A stretch of 64,000 nucleotides of DNA from Streptomyces sp. R21 (GTDB lineage Bacteria > Actinomycetota > Actinomycetes > Streptomycetales > Streptomycetaceae), in the NCBI RefSeq assembly GCF_041051975.1, contig NZ_CP163435.1, forward strand, positions 7,667,001 to 7,731,000, written 5' to 3'. The notes under the pieces were generated by a model. The model was given only the letters and a program-made list of their open reading frames with translations. It did not search any database and was not told the origin of the DNA. Shown here in pieces: positions 8,230-15,891 of this stretch (positions are counted from its first letter, which is position 1; each line of letters starts with the position of its first letter). The position numbers and the translations under genes were made by a program.

Positions 8230-9482
8230 CGCAGCTGCCGGGCCTCCTCGACACCGAGGCGATCCGCAAGGACTTCCCCATCCTGGACCGTCAGGTCCAC
8301 GACGGTAAGAAGCTCGTGTACCTGGACAACGCGGCGACTTCGCAGAAGCCGCGCCAGGTGCTGGACGCCCTCAACGAGTACTACGAGCGCTACAACGCCA
8401 ACGTCCACCGCGGTGTGCATGTGCTCGCCGAGGAGGCCACGGCGCTGTACGAGGGCGCGCGCGACAAGGTCGCCGCGTTCATCAACGCGCCGAGCCGCGA
8501 CGAGGTGATCTTCACCAAGAACGCCTCGGAGTCGCTCAACCTCGTGGCCAACATGCTGGGCTGGGCCGACGAGCCCTACCGCGTGGACCACGAGACCGAG
8601 ATCGTCATCACGGAGATGGAGCACCACTCCAACATCGTGCCGTGGCAGCTGCTGTCGCAGCGCACCGGCGCCAAGCTGAAGTGGTTCGGCCTCACCGACG
8701 ACGGCCGCCTCGACCTGTCCAACATCAACGAGATCATCACCGAGAAGACGAAGATCGTCTCCTTCGTGCTGGTGTCGAACATCCTGGGCACGGTCAACCC
8801 GGTCGAGGCGATAGTGCGCCGCGCTCAGGAGGTCGGCGCCCTCGTGCTGATCGACGCCTCGCAGGCCGCCCCGCACATGCCGCTGGACGTGCAGGCCCTC
8901 CAGGCGGACTTCGTGGCCTTCACCGGCCACAAGATGTGCGGTCCGACGGGCATCGGCGTCCTCTGGGGCCGGCAGGAGCTGCTTGAGGACCTTCCGCCGT
9001 TCCTCGGCGGCGGCGAGATGATCGAGACGGTGTCGATGCACTCGTCGACGTACGCTCCCGCCCCGCACAAGTTCGAGGCGGGCACCCCGCCGATCGCCCA
9101 GGCGGTCGGCCTCGGTGCGGCGATCGACTATCTCTCCTCGATCGGCATGGACAAGATCCTCGCCCACGAGCACGCGCTCACCGAGTACGCGGTGAAGCGG
9201 CTCCTGGAGGTCCCCGACCTGCGGATCATCGGCCCGACCACGGCCGAGGACCGCGGCGCGGCGATCTCGTTCACGCTCGGTGACATCCACCCGCACGACG
9301 TGGGCCAGGTTCTCGACGAGCAGGGCATCGCGGTACGCGTGGGTCATCACTGCGCACGCCCCGTCTGCCTGCGGTACGGAATTCCTGCGACCACGCGAGC
9401 GTCGTTCTATCTGTACTCCACGCCGGCCGAGATCGACGCACTGGTCGACGGCCTGGAGCACGTCCGGAACTTCTTCGGCTGA
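8226..9482 (+). CDS. sufS: Cysteine desulfurase SufS
   Basis: 418-residue PLP enzyme of the group II NifS/CsdA class that removes sulfur from L-cysteine and passes the persulfide to SufU. The PLP lysine is K236 in TGHKMCGPTG, and the catalytic Cys is C376 in RVGHHCARPV, on the short lobe typical of SufS that depends on a partner. The His-rich EMEHHSN segment binds the cofactor ring. The GTG start overlaps sufC by four bases, and sufU follows after 14 bases. Confidence 0.97.
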   Translation: MTQLPGLLDTEAIRKDFPILDRQVHDGKKLVYLDNAATSQKPRQVLDALNEYYERYNANVHRGVHVLAEEATALYEGARDKVAAFINAPSRDEVIFTKNASESLNLVANMLGWADEPYRVDHETEIVITEMEHHSNIVPWQLLSQRTGAKLKWFGLTDDGRLDLSNINEIITEKTKIVSFVLVSNILGTVNPVEAIVRRAQEVGALVLIDASQAAPHMPLDVQALQADFVAFTGHKMCGPTGIGVLWGRQELLEDLPPFLGGGEMIETVSMHSSTYAPAPHKFEAGTPPIAQAVGLGAAIDYLSSIGMDKILAHEHALTEYAVKRLLEVPDLRIIGPTTAEDRGAAISFTLGDIHPHDVGQVLDEQGIAVRVGHHCARPVCLRYGIPATTRASFYLYSTPAEIDALVDGLEHVRNFFG

Positions 9483-9496
9483 GGGGCTGCTGAGTC

Positions 9497-9961
9497 GTGA
9501 AGCTTGATTCGATGTACCAGGAAGTCATCCTGGACCACTACAAGCACCCGCACGGGCGGGGCTTGCGGGATGGCGATGCCGAGGTGCACCACGTCAACCC
9601 GACGTGCGGCGACGAGATCACGCTGCGCGTGAAGTACGACGGCGAGCAGATCGCGGACATCTCGTACGAGGGCCAGGGCTGCTCGATCAGCCAGGCCTCG
9701 GCCTCCGTGCTGAACGAGCTGCTCGTCGGCAAGGACCTGGCCGACGCGCAGAAGGTCCAGGAGACCTTCCTGGAGCTGATGCAGTCCAAGGGCCGCATCG
9801 AGCCGGACGACGCGATGGAGGAGATCCTGGAGGACGCGGTCGCGTTCGCCGGTGTCTCCAAGTACCCGGCCCGTGTGAAGTGCGCCCTCCTGAGCTGGAT
9901 GGCATGGAAGGACGCGACGGCCCAGGCACTGGGCGAGAGCGCCGAGAGGAAGACGGCATGA
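9497..9961 (+). CDS. sufU: Zinc-dependent sulfurtransferase SufU
   Basis: 154-residue IscU-like protein of the Gram-positive SufU type. Zinc ligands C37, D39, C62 and C129 are present, in NPTCGDE, GQGCSIS and RVKCALL. The long insert between the second and third Cys (about residues 75-115) separates SufU from IscU scaffolds. It accepts persulfide sulfur from SufS. The GTG start is 14 bases after sufS, and the ATGA overlap couples it to the next gene. Confidence 0.95.
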   Translation: MKLDSMYQEVILDHYKHPHGRGLRDGDAEVHHVNPTCGDEITLRVKYDGEQIADISYEGQGCSISQASASVLNELLVGKDLADAQKVQETFLELMQSKGRIEPDDAMEEILEDAVAFAGVSKYPARVKCALLSWMAWKDATAQALGESAERKTA

Positions 9962-10296
9962 GCGACAACGACACTCTGACGACGAAGCCCGCCTCCGAGG
10001 AAGAGGTCCGTGAGGCGCTGTACGACGTCGTCGACCCCGAGCTGGGCATCGACGTCGTCAACCTCGGCCTCATCTACGGCATCCACATCGACGACGCGAA
10101 CATCGCGACGATCGACATGACCCTCACCTCGGCGGCCTGCCCGCTGACGGATGTCATCGAGGACCAGGCCAAGTCCGCCACGGACGGCATCGTCAACGAA
10201 CTGCGCATCAACTGGGTCTGGATGCCGCCGTGGGGCCCGGACAAGATCACGGACGACGGCCGTGAGCAGCTGCGCGCGCTCGGCTTCAACGTCTGA
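9958..10296 (+). CDS. SufT-like metal-sulfur cluster assembly factor (DUF59/MIP18)
   Basis: 112-residue MIP18-family protein with the core DPELGIDVVNLGLIYG, followed by MTLTSAACPLT containing the family Cys. Such SufT/PaaD-like proteins help mature or deliver Fe-S clusters to target enzymes. It is the last gene of the suf operon, coupled to sufU by ATGA and followed after 16 bases by a strong terminator hairpin. Confidence 0.93.
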   Translation: MSDNDTLTTKPASEEEVREALYDVVDPELGIDVVNLGLIYGIHIDDANIATIDMTLTSAACPLTDVIEDQAKSATDGIVNELRINWVWMPPWGPDKITDDGREQLRALGFNV

Positions 10297-10312
10297 GACG
10301 CACCTTGTGTAC

Positions 10313-10345
10313 GAGGCCCCCGGCGTGACTCATGCCGGGGGCCTC
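10313..10345 (+). terminator. Terminator of the suf operon
   Basis: Perfect 12-bp stem GAGGCCCCCGGC with a 9-base loop, directly after the last suf gene. As usual in Streptomyces no long T tract follows. It also separates the convergent AbfB-domain gene. Confidence 0.85.
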
Positions 10346-10366
10346 GCCGCGTCTGTCGGGCGGGCC

Positions 10367-11206
10367 TCAGCTCAGCCCGTTCACCAGCAGGAACGCCGAG
10401 TCCGCCTGGTACAGCGCGCTGTTCTGGTAGGGATCCAGGCGCAGCCGGAAGTTCTGGTGGCGCAGGAAGCGGCCCGGATAGTTGATCGACTCCAGGGTGA
10501 CCGCGCCGGAGTAGGGCGAGGGACGGGGGCAGAACGTGGCGTCCCGCTCGAAGAGGGACGAGCCGTCGTCGCGCTCGTCGCGCAGGACGAAGTCGCGGTG
10601 GCGGAGGTAGCCGCCGTCGGCTGTCGTGAAGGAGTAACACGAGGCGTCCGCAAGGCCCTTGACCCGCTTGAACGTGGCGTCCCGCCGGTCCGCGGCGGAG
10701 TCGGCCGGTGCGAGTGCGACGTAGCCGCCGCTCACCTGCCAGTAGCGGTCGGGGTAGTTGACCGAGCGGATGGACGTGCCGGCCGTCGAGGGCTTCGGTC
10801 GGGGCGAACTGCCGTGGGGCGCGGACGACTTGGACGGCTCGGCGGAGGCCGTGGGTGTGGTGGTGGCGTGGTGGCCCGGCCGCCCGGAGGCGGTTGTCGA
10901 GGGCCGGGCGGACGACGGACGGCTCGTGCCGCTCGGTGTCACGACGCCACTTGCGGAGGGGCTGGCGAACGAGATGAGGCCGGGCCCCGATGTGTCGACC
11001 GCGGTTATCGCATCCGGCACGGATGATGACGTGTCGTCAGAATCCCTCCCTGTCACGGCAATTGCCGTCACGCACGCGACGACGGTGGCCAGGGCGACGG
11101 CACCGGCCAGCCAGAGCCGCCGCGTCCCCGGCTCGCGGGAGGTGTCCGGGGTCCAGCCGTTCTCCCACGGTTGCTTCCGAGGGGGCCGGGACTTGTTCTC
11201 TGCCAT
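10367..11206 (-). CDS. Membrane-anchored protein with AbfB (arabinofuranose-binding) domain
   Basis: 279 residues. A charged cytoplasmic N-terminus is followed by one transmembrane helix (about 31-50), a Ser/Thr/Pro-rich linker (about 55-140) and a C-terminal domain of about 135 residues. That domain has the beta-trefoil AbfB repeats: SVNYPDRYWQ, GYLRHRDFVLR, SINYPGRFLRHQNFRLRL. AbfB domains bind arabinofuranose side chains of plant hemicellulose or arabinan. No catalytic domain is attached, so it is probably a surface-displayed sugar-binding protein. It ends 22 bases from the suf terminator and converges on the suf operon. Confidence 0.82.
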   Translation of the reverse strand: MAENKSRPPRKQPWENGWTPDTSREPGTRRLWLAGAVALATVVACVTAIAVTGRDSDDTSSSVPDAITAVDTSGPGLISFASPSASGVVTPSGTSRPSSARPSTTASGRPGHHATTTPTASAEPSKSSAPHGSSPRPKPSTAGTSIRSVNYPDRYWQVSGGYVALAPADSAADRRDATFKRVKGLADASCYSFTTADGGYLRHRDFVLRDERDDGSSLFERDATFCPRPSPYSGAVTLESINYPGRFLRHQNFRLRLDPYQNSALYQADSAFLLVNGLS

Positions 11207-11383
11207 GCGCTGTTCCTCCGGCGGCGCAGACGACGACGGCTGCGACAGTGAGGGGAGTGGGAGGGGAGGGCGTGAGGGAAAAGTGTTGAACGGTGAAACA
11301 CTAGTGGAGCGAGTGGGCGGCCAGCAGCCGTTTCAGTGAGCGGTTTCTATGAGATTCCAGGGCCCGGTGTGACGCGAGTGGCT

Positions 11384-12445
11384 TCACATGGCTCTCAGCA
11401 GCACGTCAGCGAGCCCTTCCCGGCGGATGCGCTGGTCGATGTAGAGCAGCGTGGCGATCAGCGGCAGGAACACCATCGCGAACATCTGGGTGATGAGGTT
11501 TCCGGCCATCGACAGCACCATGTAACCCCCCATGCCATGCAGGGAGTTCGCGAAAGCGTCGGCCATGTCCGTGGGCGGCGGATGCGACATGTCGTACGGC
11601 TGGGGCCTGGGCATCGCGAAGCTCAGCGGCAGCCCGATGGCGAGCGACACGATCAGCACCGTCATCCCGCCGAGCAGCAGGATGCCGAACGTGCGCCACC
11701 ACGCGCCCTTGACCAACCGCACCGAGCGGCGCAGCGCCTGCACGGGCCGCGCCGACTCCAGTACGGCGGCCGCCGGGGCGAAGCCGAACAGGACGTACAG
11801 CCAGACCGTCAGCGGCACCGTCAGCATCGCCAGCAGGAAGAGGATTCCGACGGGCAGCACCGTCCCGGAGACCACCGCCAGCACGAAGGACACGAACAGC
11901 GCGACGAACAGCAGCGTCGGGACCAGCACGACCAGGCCGAGCAGCAGCCACACGCCGAGTACGGACGGAGTGCGCGGCCAGGAGCGCCGCCAGACCTGGC
12001 GCAGGGTGGTCCGCCGGCCCAGCACCGCGTCGTGCAGGGTCGCCGCGCACGAAGCCTGGACGAACGCGCCTGCCGCCAGCAGGCCCACCAGCGCGAGGGC
12101 CCACACCGTGCCGAAGGCGAGCAGGACCGGGCGGACGTCGGACCAGAGCGGATCACCGTGCGTGGCGTAGAGGGCGTCGGCATGGTCCCGCACCGAGAAG
12201 TACGCCACGGTCCCTGCACCCGCCAGCAGGGCGCCCAGGGCGACGTACGCCAGGATCGCGAGTCCGAACAGCGGCCCGGCATAGCGGCGCATCGTGGCGA
12301 ACGCGCCGCCGAAGACGGTGTCCACGCCGAGTGGTGCGAGCGGTATGACGCCCGGCTTGGGCGGCGGGGGCGGAGGGGTCCAGCCCCAGCCGCCGGGAGG
12401 GCCCGCGTACGGCCCCGATGGTCCCCACCCCGAACTGTCCGACAT
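11384..12445 (-). CDS. Multi-pass membrane protein of unknown function, Pro/Gly-rich N-terminus
   Basis: 353 residues. A short Gly/Pro-rich cytoplasmic head (GPPGGWGWTPPPPPPKPG, about 14-32) is followed by about six hydrophobic helices with a small loop between pairs. Such proteins in Streptomyces are usually annotated as integral membrane or DUF proteins; no catalytic motif is visible. The ATG was chosen because the segment upstream lacks coding bias and crosses the operator repeats at 12554-12597. It is divergent from the SMR gene. Bases 11207-11383 on its far side hold no gene that I can support. Confidence 0.75.
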   Translation of the reverse strand: MSDSSGWGPSGPYAGPPGGWGWTPPPPPPKPGVIPLAPLGVDTVFGGAFATMRRYAGPLFGLAILAYVALGALLAGAGTVAYFSVRDHADALYATHGDPLWSDVRPVLLAFGTVWALALVGLLAAGAFVQASCAATLHDAVLGRRTTLRQVWRRSWPRTPSVLGVWLLLGLVVLVPTLLFVALFVSFVLAVVSGTVLPVGILFLLAMLTVPLTVWLYVLFGFAPAAAVLESARPVQALRRSVRLVKGAWWRTFGILLLGGMTVLIVSLAIGLPLSFAMPRPQPYDMSHPPPTDMADAFANSLHGMGGYMVLSMAGNLITQMFAMVFLPLIATLLYIDQRIRREGLADVLLRAM

Positions 12446-12553
12446 CGCTCTTGCGCTCCGATGTTCCAGGAGCCTCGCGACTCCGCCTCCCCGACTGTGA
12501 TCGCGAACGATATCCCCTGCGGCGCACGCTGCCCACGGGTGTTGCGGAGGCTT

Positions 12554-12597
12554 GATGTGTACGGTCGTACACATCGATGTGTACACTCGTACGCATG
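12554..12597. promoter_or_regulatory. Two abutting 22-bp palindromes, candidate TetR operator
   Basis: The first unit has perfect arms GATGTGTACG and CGTACACATC around two bases. The second starts directly after it with the same GATGTGTAC and ends in GTACGCAT, one mismatch in eight from symmetry, and covers the ATG of the SMR gene. The head-to-tail layout upstream of an efflux gene followed by a TetR gene is a standard operator arrangement. The repressor is inferred to be the product of the gene starting at 12947. Confidence 0.7.
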
Positions 12598-12915
12598 GGA
12601 TATGTGCAGCTCGCCGGAGCCATCGCCGCCGAGGTGGCCGCCACGACCGCGTTGAAGTACAGCGACGGCTTCCACCGGTTCTGGCCCTCGCTGATCACCG
12701 TCATCGGATACGGCCTCTCGTTCGTGCTCCTCGCCTGGACCCTGAAGACCGTCTCGGTCGGCACGGCCTACGCGATCTGGGCCGGCGCCGGCACCGCCGC
12801 CATCGCCGCGATCGGCATGCTGTTCCTCGGGGAGGGCCTGAACGCCGCCAAGCTCGCCGGGATCGCGCTGATCATCGTCGGGGTCGTGGTGCTGAACCTC
12901 GGAGGTGCGCACTGA
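12595..12915 (+). CDS. Small multidrug resistance (SMR) family efflux protein
   Basis: 106-residue, four-helix transporter of the EmrE/QacE/SugE group. The essential membrane Glu is E13 in AGAIAAEVAATTALK, and the YAIWAGAGTA segment lies in helix 3. It works as a dimer exchanging protons for cationic drugs or guanidinium. An in-frame ATG 18 bases upstream is possible, but the one used is in the usual SMR position. The following tetR gene lies 31 bases on, with a tiny reading frame in between. Confidence 0.92.
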   Translation: MGYVQLAGAIAAEVAATTALKYSDGFHRFWPSLITVIGYGLSFVLLAWTLKTVSVGTAYAIWAGAGTAAIAAIGMLFLGEGLNAAKLAGIALIIVGVVVLNLGGAH

Positions 12916-12947
12916 TGGCGCACCGCGCCCGGGAAGGCGAGCGCTGA
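12915..12947 (+). CDS. Possible 10-codon coupling peptide between SMR and tetR
   Basis: ATG to TGA reading frame of ten codons (MAHRAREGER). It starts on the last base of the SMR stop (TGATG) and ends on the first base of the tetR start (TGATG). Both ends have the same one-base overlap, so ribosomes could step from SMR to tetR through it. No other evidence for a stable product; it may only be a translational bridge. Confidence 0.3.
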   Translation: MAHRAREGER

Positions 12948-13594
12948 TGGTTCGGCGCTACGACCCCGAGCGGCGCCAGAGGATCATCGACGCGGCGATC
13001 CGTGTGGTGGGCGCGGGGGGCCTCGCCGGGCTGAGCCACCGCTCCGTCGCCGCCGAGGCCGACGTGCCGCTCGGCTCCACCACGTACCACTTCAAGACCC
13101 TCGACGAACTGATGGTCGCGGCGCTGCGGCAGGCGAACGAAGGGTACGCCGCGTGGGTCGCGGCCCGCCCTGGGCTGGCGGACCCCGACACCGACCTGGC
13201 CGGGGAACTCGCCGCGATGACAGGCGAATGGCTCGCCGGCGACCCCACCGTCGTAGAGCTGTCGTACGAGCTCTACCTCGCCGCGCTCCGCCGCCCCGCC
13301 CTGCGCCCGGTCGCCGCCGAATGGGTCGAGGTCCTGGCCGCCCCCATTGCCCGCCGCACCGATCCGGCCACCGCCCGTGCCGTCGTCGCCCTGATCGACG
13401 GGATCTGTCTGCAAGTGCTGCTGACGGGGGTGCCGTACGACGAGAGGCAGGCGCGGGAGGTACTGGGGCGGGTCATCGCCTCCCCGGCCTCCCCGGCCTC
13501 CCCGGCGTCTTCGGCATCCTCTTCTTCATCCGCTCGCGGAAACCGTGAACCTTTTGACGACCGGCGGGGAACAGGGGGTGCGCCCGGTCCCTGA
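12947..13594 (+). CDS. TetR family transcriptional regulator
   Basis: 215 residues. The N-terminal TetR HTH (about 12-50: RIIDAAIRVVGAGGLAGLSHRSVAAEADVPLG, STTYHFKTLDEL) precedes a helical ligand domain. It is in one unit with the SMR pump and probably represses both through the operator at 12554-12597. The last 40 residues are low-complexity (SPASPASPAS then a Ser run), encoded by three tandem copies of a CTCCCCGGC-like unit near 13480-13505, and look like a recent extension. Confidence 0.9.
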   Translation: MVRRYDPERRQRIIDAAIRVVGAGGLAGLSHRSVAAEADVPLGSTTYHFKTLDELMVAALRQANEGYAAWVAARPGLADPDTDLAGELAAMTGEWLAGDPTVVELSYELYLAALRRPALRPVAAEWVEVLAAPIARRTDPATARAVVALIDGICLQVLLTGVPYDERQAREVLGRVIASPASPASPASSASSSSSARGNREPFDDRRGTGGAPGP

Positions 13595-13648
13595 GACGCC
13601 CGGCGCACCGGTTCGCTCGCGCGGGCCCCGCCAAGTTAGGTTTCACCC

Positions 13649-14638
13649 ATGACCGACACGACTGCTACTCGCACCACCGGCGCCGTCGCCGCCGGCCTCG
13701 CCACCGTCACCGCCGACGGCACCGTCCTCGACACCTGGTTCCCCGCGCCCGAGCTGGTGGGCGAGCCCGGCCCCTCCGGCAGTGAGCGGCTGTCCGCCGA
13801 GCGTGCCGTCGAGCTGCTCGGCGAGGGCGCCGCGAAGGCCATCGGCCCCGACGCCCGTCGCGGCGTCGAGGTGGTCGCGGTCCGTACGGTCATCGCCTCG
13901 CTGGACGACAAGCCGCTCGACGTGCACGACACCTATCTGCGTCTGCACCTGCTCTCGCACCGCCTGGTCAAGCCGCACGGCCAGAGCCTGGACGGCATCT
14001 TCGGCCACCTCGCCAACGTCGCCTGGACCTCGCTCGGCCCGGTCGCCGTCGACGACGTCGAGAAGGTCCGGCTGAACGCCCGCGCCGAGGGCCTGCACCT
14101 CCAGGTGACGTCCATCGACAAGTTCCCGCGCATGACGGACTATGTCGCGCCGAAGGGCGTCCGCATCGCCGACGCCGACCGGGTCCGCCTCGGCGCGCAC
14201 CTCGCCGCGGGCACGACCGTCATGCACGAGGGCTTCGTGAACTTCAACGCGGGCACGCTCGGCACCTCCATGGTCGAGGGCCGCATCTCCGCGGGTGTCG
14301 TGGTCGGCGACGGCTCGGACATCGGCGGCGGCGCCTCCACGATGGGCACGCTGTCCGGCGGCGGCAACGTCCGCATCACCATCGGCGAGCGATGCCTGAT
14401 CGGCGCAGAGGCGGGCGTCGGCATCGCGCTCGGCGACGAGTGCGTCGTCGAGGCGGGCCTTTACGTCACCGCGGGCACCCGCGTCACGATGCCCGACGGC
14501 CAGATCGTCAAGGCGCGCGAGCTCTCCGGCGCCTCCAACATCCTCTTCCGCCGCAACTCGGTCTCGGGCACGGTCGAGGCCCGCCCGAACAACGCGGTCT
14601 GGGGCGGCCTGAACGAGGTTCTGCACAGCCACAACTGA
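13649..14638 (+). CDS. dapD: 2,3,4,5-tetrahydropyridine-2,6-dicarboxylate N-succinyltransferase
   Basis: 329-residue DapD of the actinobacterial type. It succinylates tetrahydrodipicolinate in the lysine/diaminopimelate pathway. The N-terminal 180 residues are the DapD-specific domain, followed by a hexapeptide-repeat left-handed beta helix (about 185-280: GTTVMHEGFVNFNAGTLG, GDGSDIGGGASTMGTLSGGG). A dapA-like gene lies 2.4 kb away on the other strand, so two lysine-pathway steps are near each other but not in one operon. A strong hairpin follows. Confidence 0.96.
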   Translation: MTDTTATRTTGAVAAGLATVTADGTVLDTWFPAPELVGEPGPSGSERLSAERAVELLGEGAAKAIGPDARRGVEVVAVRTVIASLDDKPLDVHDTYLRLHLLSHRLVKPHGQSLDGIFGHLANVAWTSLGPVAVDDVEKVRLNARAEGLHLQVTSIDKFPRMTDYVAPKGVRIADADRVRLGAHLAAGTTVMHEGFVNFNAGTLGTSMVEGRISAGVVVGDGSDIGGGASTMGTLSGGGNVRITIGERCLIGAEAGVGIALGDECVVEAGLYVTAGTRVTMPDGQIVKARELSGASNILFRRNSVSGTVEARPNNAVWGGLNEVLHSHN

Positions 14639-14648
14639 CGTGCGTTCC

Positions 14649-14686
14649 CGAGCGCCCTCCCACGGTTCACCGTGGGAGGGCGCTCG
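14649..14686. terminator. Bidirectional terminator between dapD and the convergent gene
   Basis: Perfect 18-bp stem starting CGAGCGCCCTCCCACGGT with a 2-base centre. It lies ten bases after dapD and two bases beyond the stop of the convergent gene. Confidence 0.85.
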
Positions 14687-14687
14687 G

Positions 14688-15191
14688 CTATGCCGACAGT
14701 GCCGTTGCGAACTCCGCCAGTGCCGTGAAGTCGGCATCGAGCAGGCCGAGTCGGGGATTGACGTGGTGGAGCAGCGCGGGTCCGGCGTGGTGGGCGGCGA
14801 CGTACGCATCGTCGGCCGGGCTCTGCTCGTCGTCCACCCAGGCGAAGGGGCGCTCCTTCGCGTACGCCACGATGCGCTCCGTCTTCCAGTGGACACCGTC
14901 GGGGCGGTCGGCGAAGAGGGCGCCGGTGAAGTCGACGTAGGGGAGTTCGGGCAGGCCGATGACGGGGGCGATCCAGCGGTTCGCGGCGTCCATCCACGTG
15001 GTGGCCCAGCACAGGTCGTAGCCGAGGCCGAGGAGGGCGCGGCCGTGGTCGGGGTGGAGCCAGACCCGCAGCGGGCGTCCGGGAATCAGCGCCACCCGGA
15101 TCGTCGTGTAGCCCTCGGGCCGCCGTTCCGGCTGGGCCGCGTACGGGTTGAGGGGGCCGTCGACGTCGAGGAACAGCAGAGGTCTGGCCAT
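14688..15191 (-). CDS. HAD-like hypothetical protein
   Basis: 167 residues. It begins MARPLLFLDVDGPLNPY, a HAD-superfamily motif I (DxDG with the nucleophile Asp near residue 9). LCWATTWMDAANRW resembles motif II, and FAWVDDEQSPADD near the C-terminus resembles the acidic motif. A phosphatase or phosphohydrolase role is plausible but no substrate can be named. It converges on dapD and shares its terminator. Confidence 0.8.
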   Translation of the reverse strand: MARPLLFLDVDGPLNPYAAQPERRPEGYTTIRVALIPGRPLRVWLHPDHGRALLGLGYDLCWATTWMDAANRWIAPVIGLPELPYVDFTGALFADRPDGVHWKTERIVAYAKERPFAWVDDEQSPADDAYVAAHHAGPALLHHVNPRLGLLDADFTALAEFATALSA

Positions 15192-15327
15192 GGGGCCAAC
15201 GTAAGGGACGAGTGCCGGGCGGCCGAGGGAATTTGTTCGCGGCCGGCGGCATAGTGGCGGGCGGGCGCACGCGTCACAAGGGGCAGAGGGGCGGGTCACA
15301 GGATCCGCCGGAGAAGAGAAGGTGACG

Positions 15328-15891
15328 ATGGATGCCGCAGCGCAGGAGAGTTTCCGGGATTTCGTGGCGAACCGGTCGTCGGCGCTGCTGAAGACGGCCG
15401 TGCTGCTCAGCGGCGGCGACCGGCACGCCGCGGAGGACCTGCTGCAGAACGCGCTGATCAAGGCCGCCGGACGCTGGCACCGGATCGACGAACCCGAGGC
15501 GTACGTACGGCAGATCCTCTACCGGCAGCAGGTGAGCCGCTGGCGGCTGAAGTGGCGGCGGCGCGAGCTGACGGTCGCCGAGCCGCCGGAGGGCGCCCGC
15601 GGCGGCGGGGACGCCTCGTCGGACACCGAGCTGCGTGTGGTGATGCGCGGGGCGCTGGCCCGGCTGACCGCGCGGCAGCGCACCGTGCTCGTGCTGCGCT
15701 ACTTCGAGGACCTGCCCGAGGCCGATGTCGCCCGGCTCCTCGGCTGCACCGTCGGCACCGTCCGCTCCACGGCACACCGCTCGCTGGCCCGCCTGCGGCA
15801 GTTCGCCCCCGAACTGGCCGCGCTGGGCCCGGCGGACGCCGAGCAGCAGCCGGTGTCCCGTGACTTCTCGCCCTTGGAGGTGCGTCCGTGA
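15328..15891 (+). CDS. ECF sigma factor, SigE-like family
   Basis: 187-residue two-domain sigma factor. Region 2 is about residues 10-75 (HAAEDLLQNALIKAAGRWHRIDEPEAYVRQILYRQQ) and region 4 about 105-160 (RLTARQRTVLVLRYFEDLPEADVARLLGCTVGTVRSTAHRSLARLR). The ATG is preceded by GAGAAGG at five bases; an in-frame GTG six bases upstream sits on top of that site. Its TGA overlaps the next gene (GTGA), which takes the place usually held by an anti-sigma factor. Confidence 0.92.
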   Translation: MDAAAQESFRDFVANRSSALLKTAVLLSGGDRHAAEDLLQNALIKAAGRWHRIDEPEAYVRQILYRQQVSRWRLKWRRRELTVAEPPEGARGGGDASSDTELRVVMRGALARLTARQRTVLVLRYFEDLPEADVARLLGCTVGTVRSTAHRSLARLRQFAPELAALGPADAEQQPVSRDFSPLEVRP

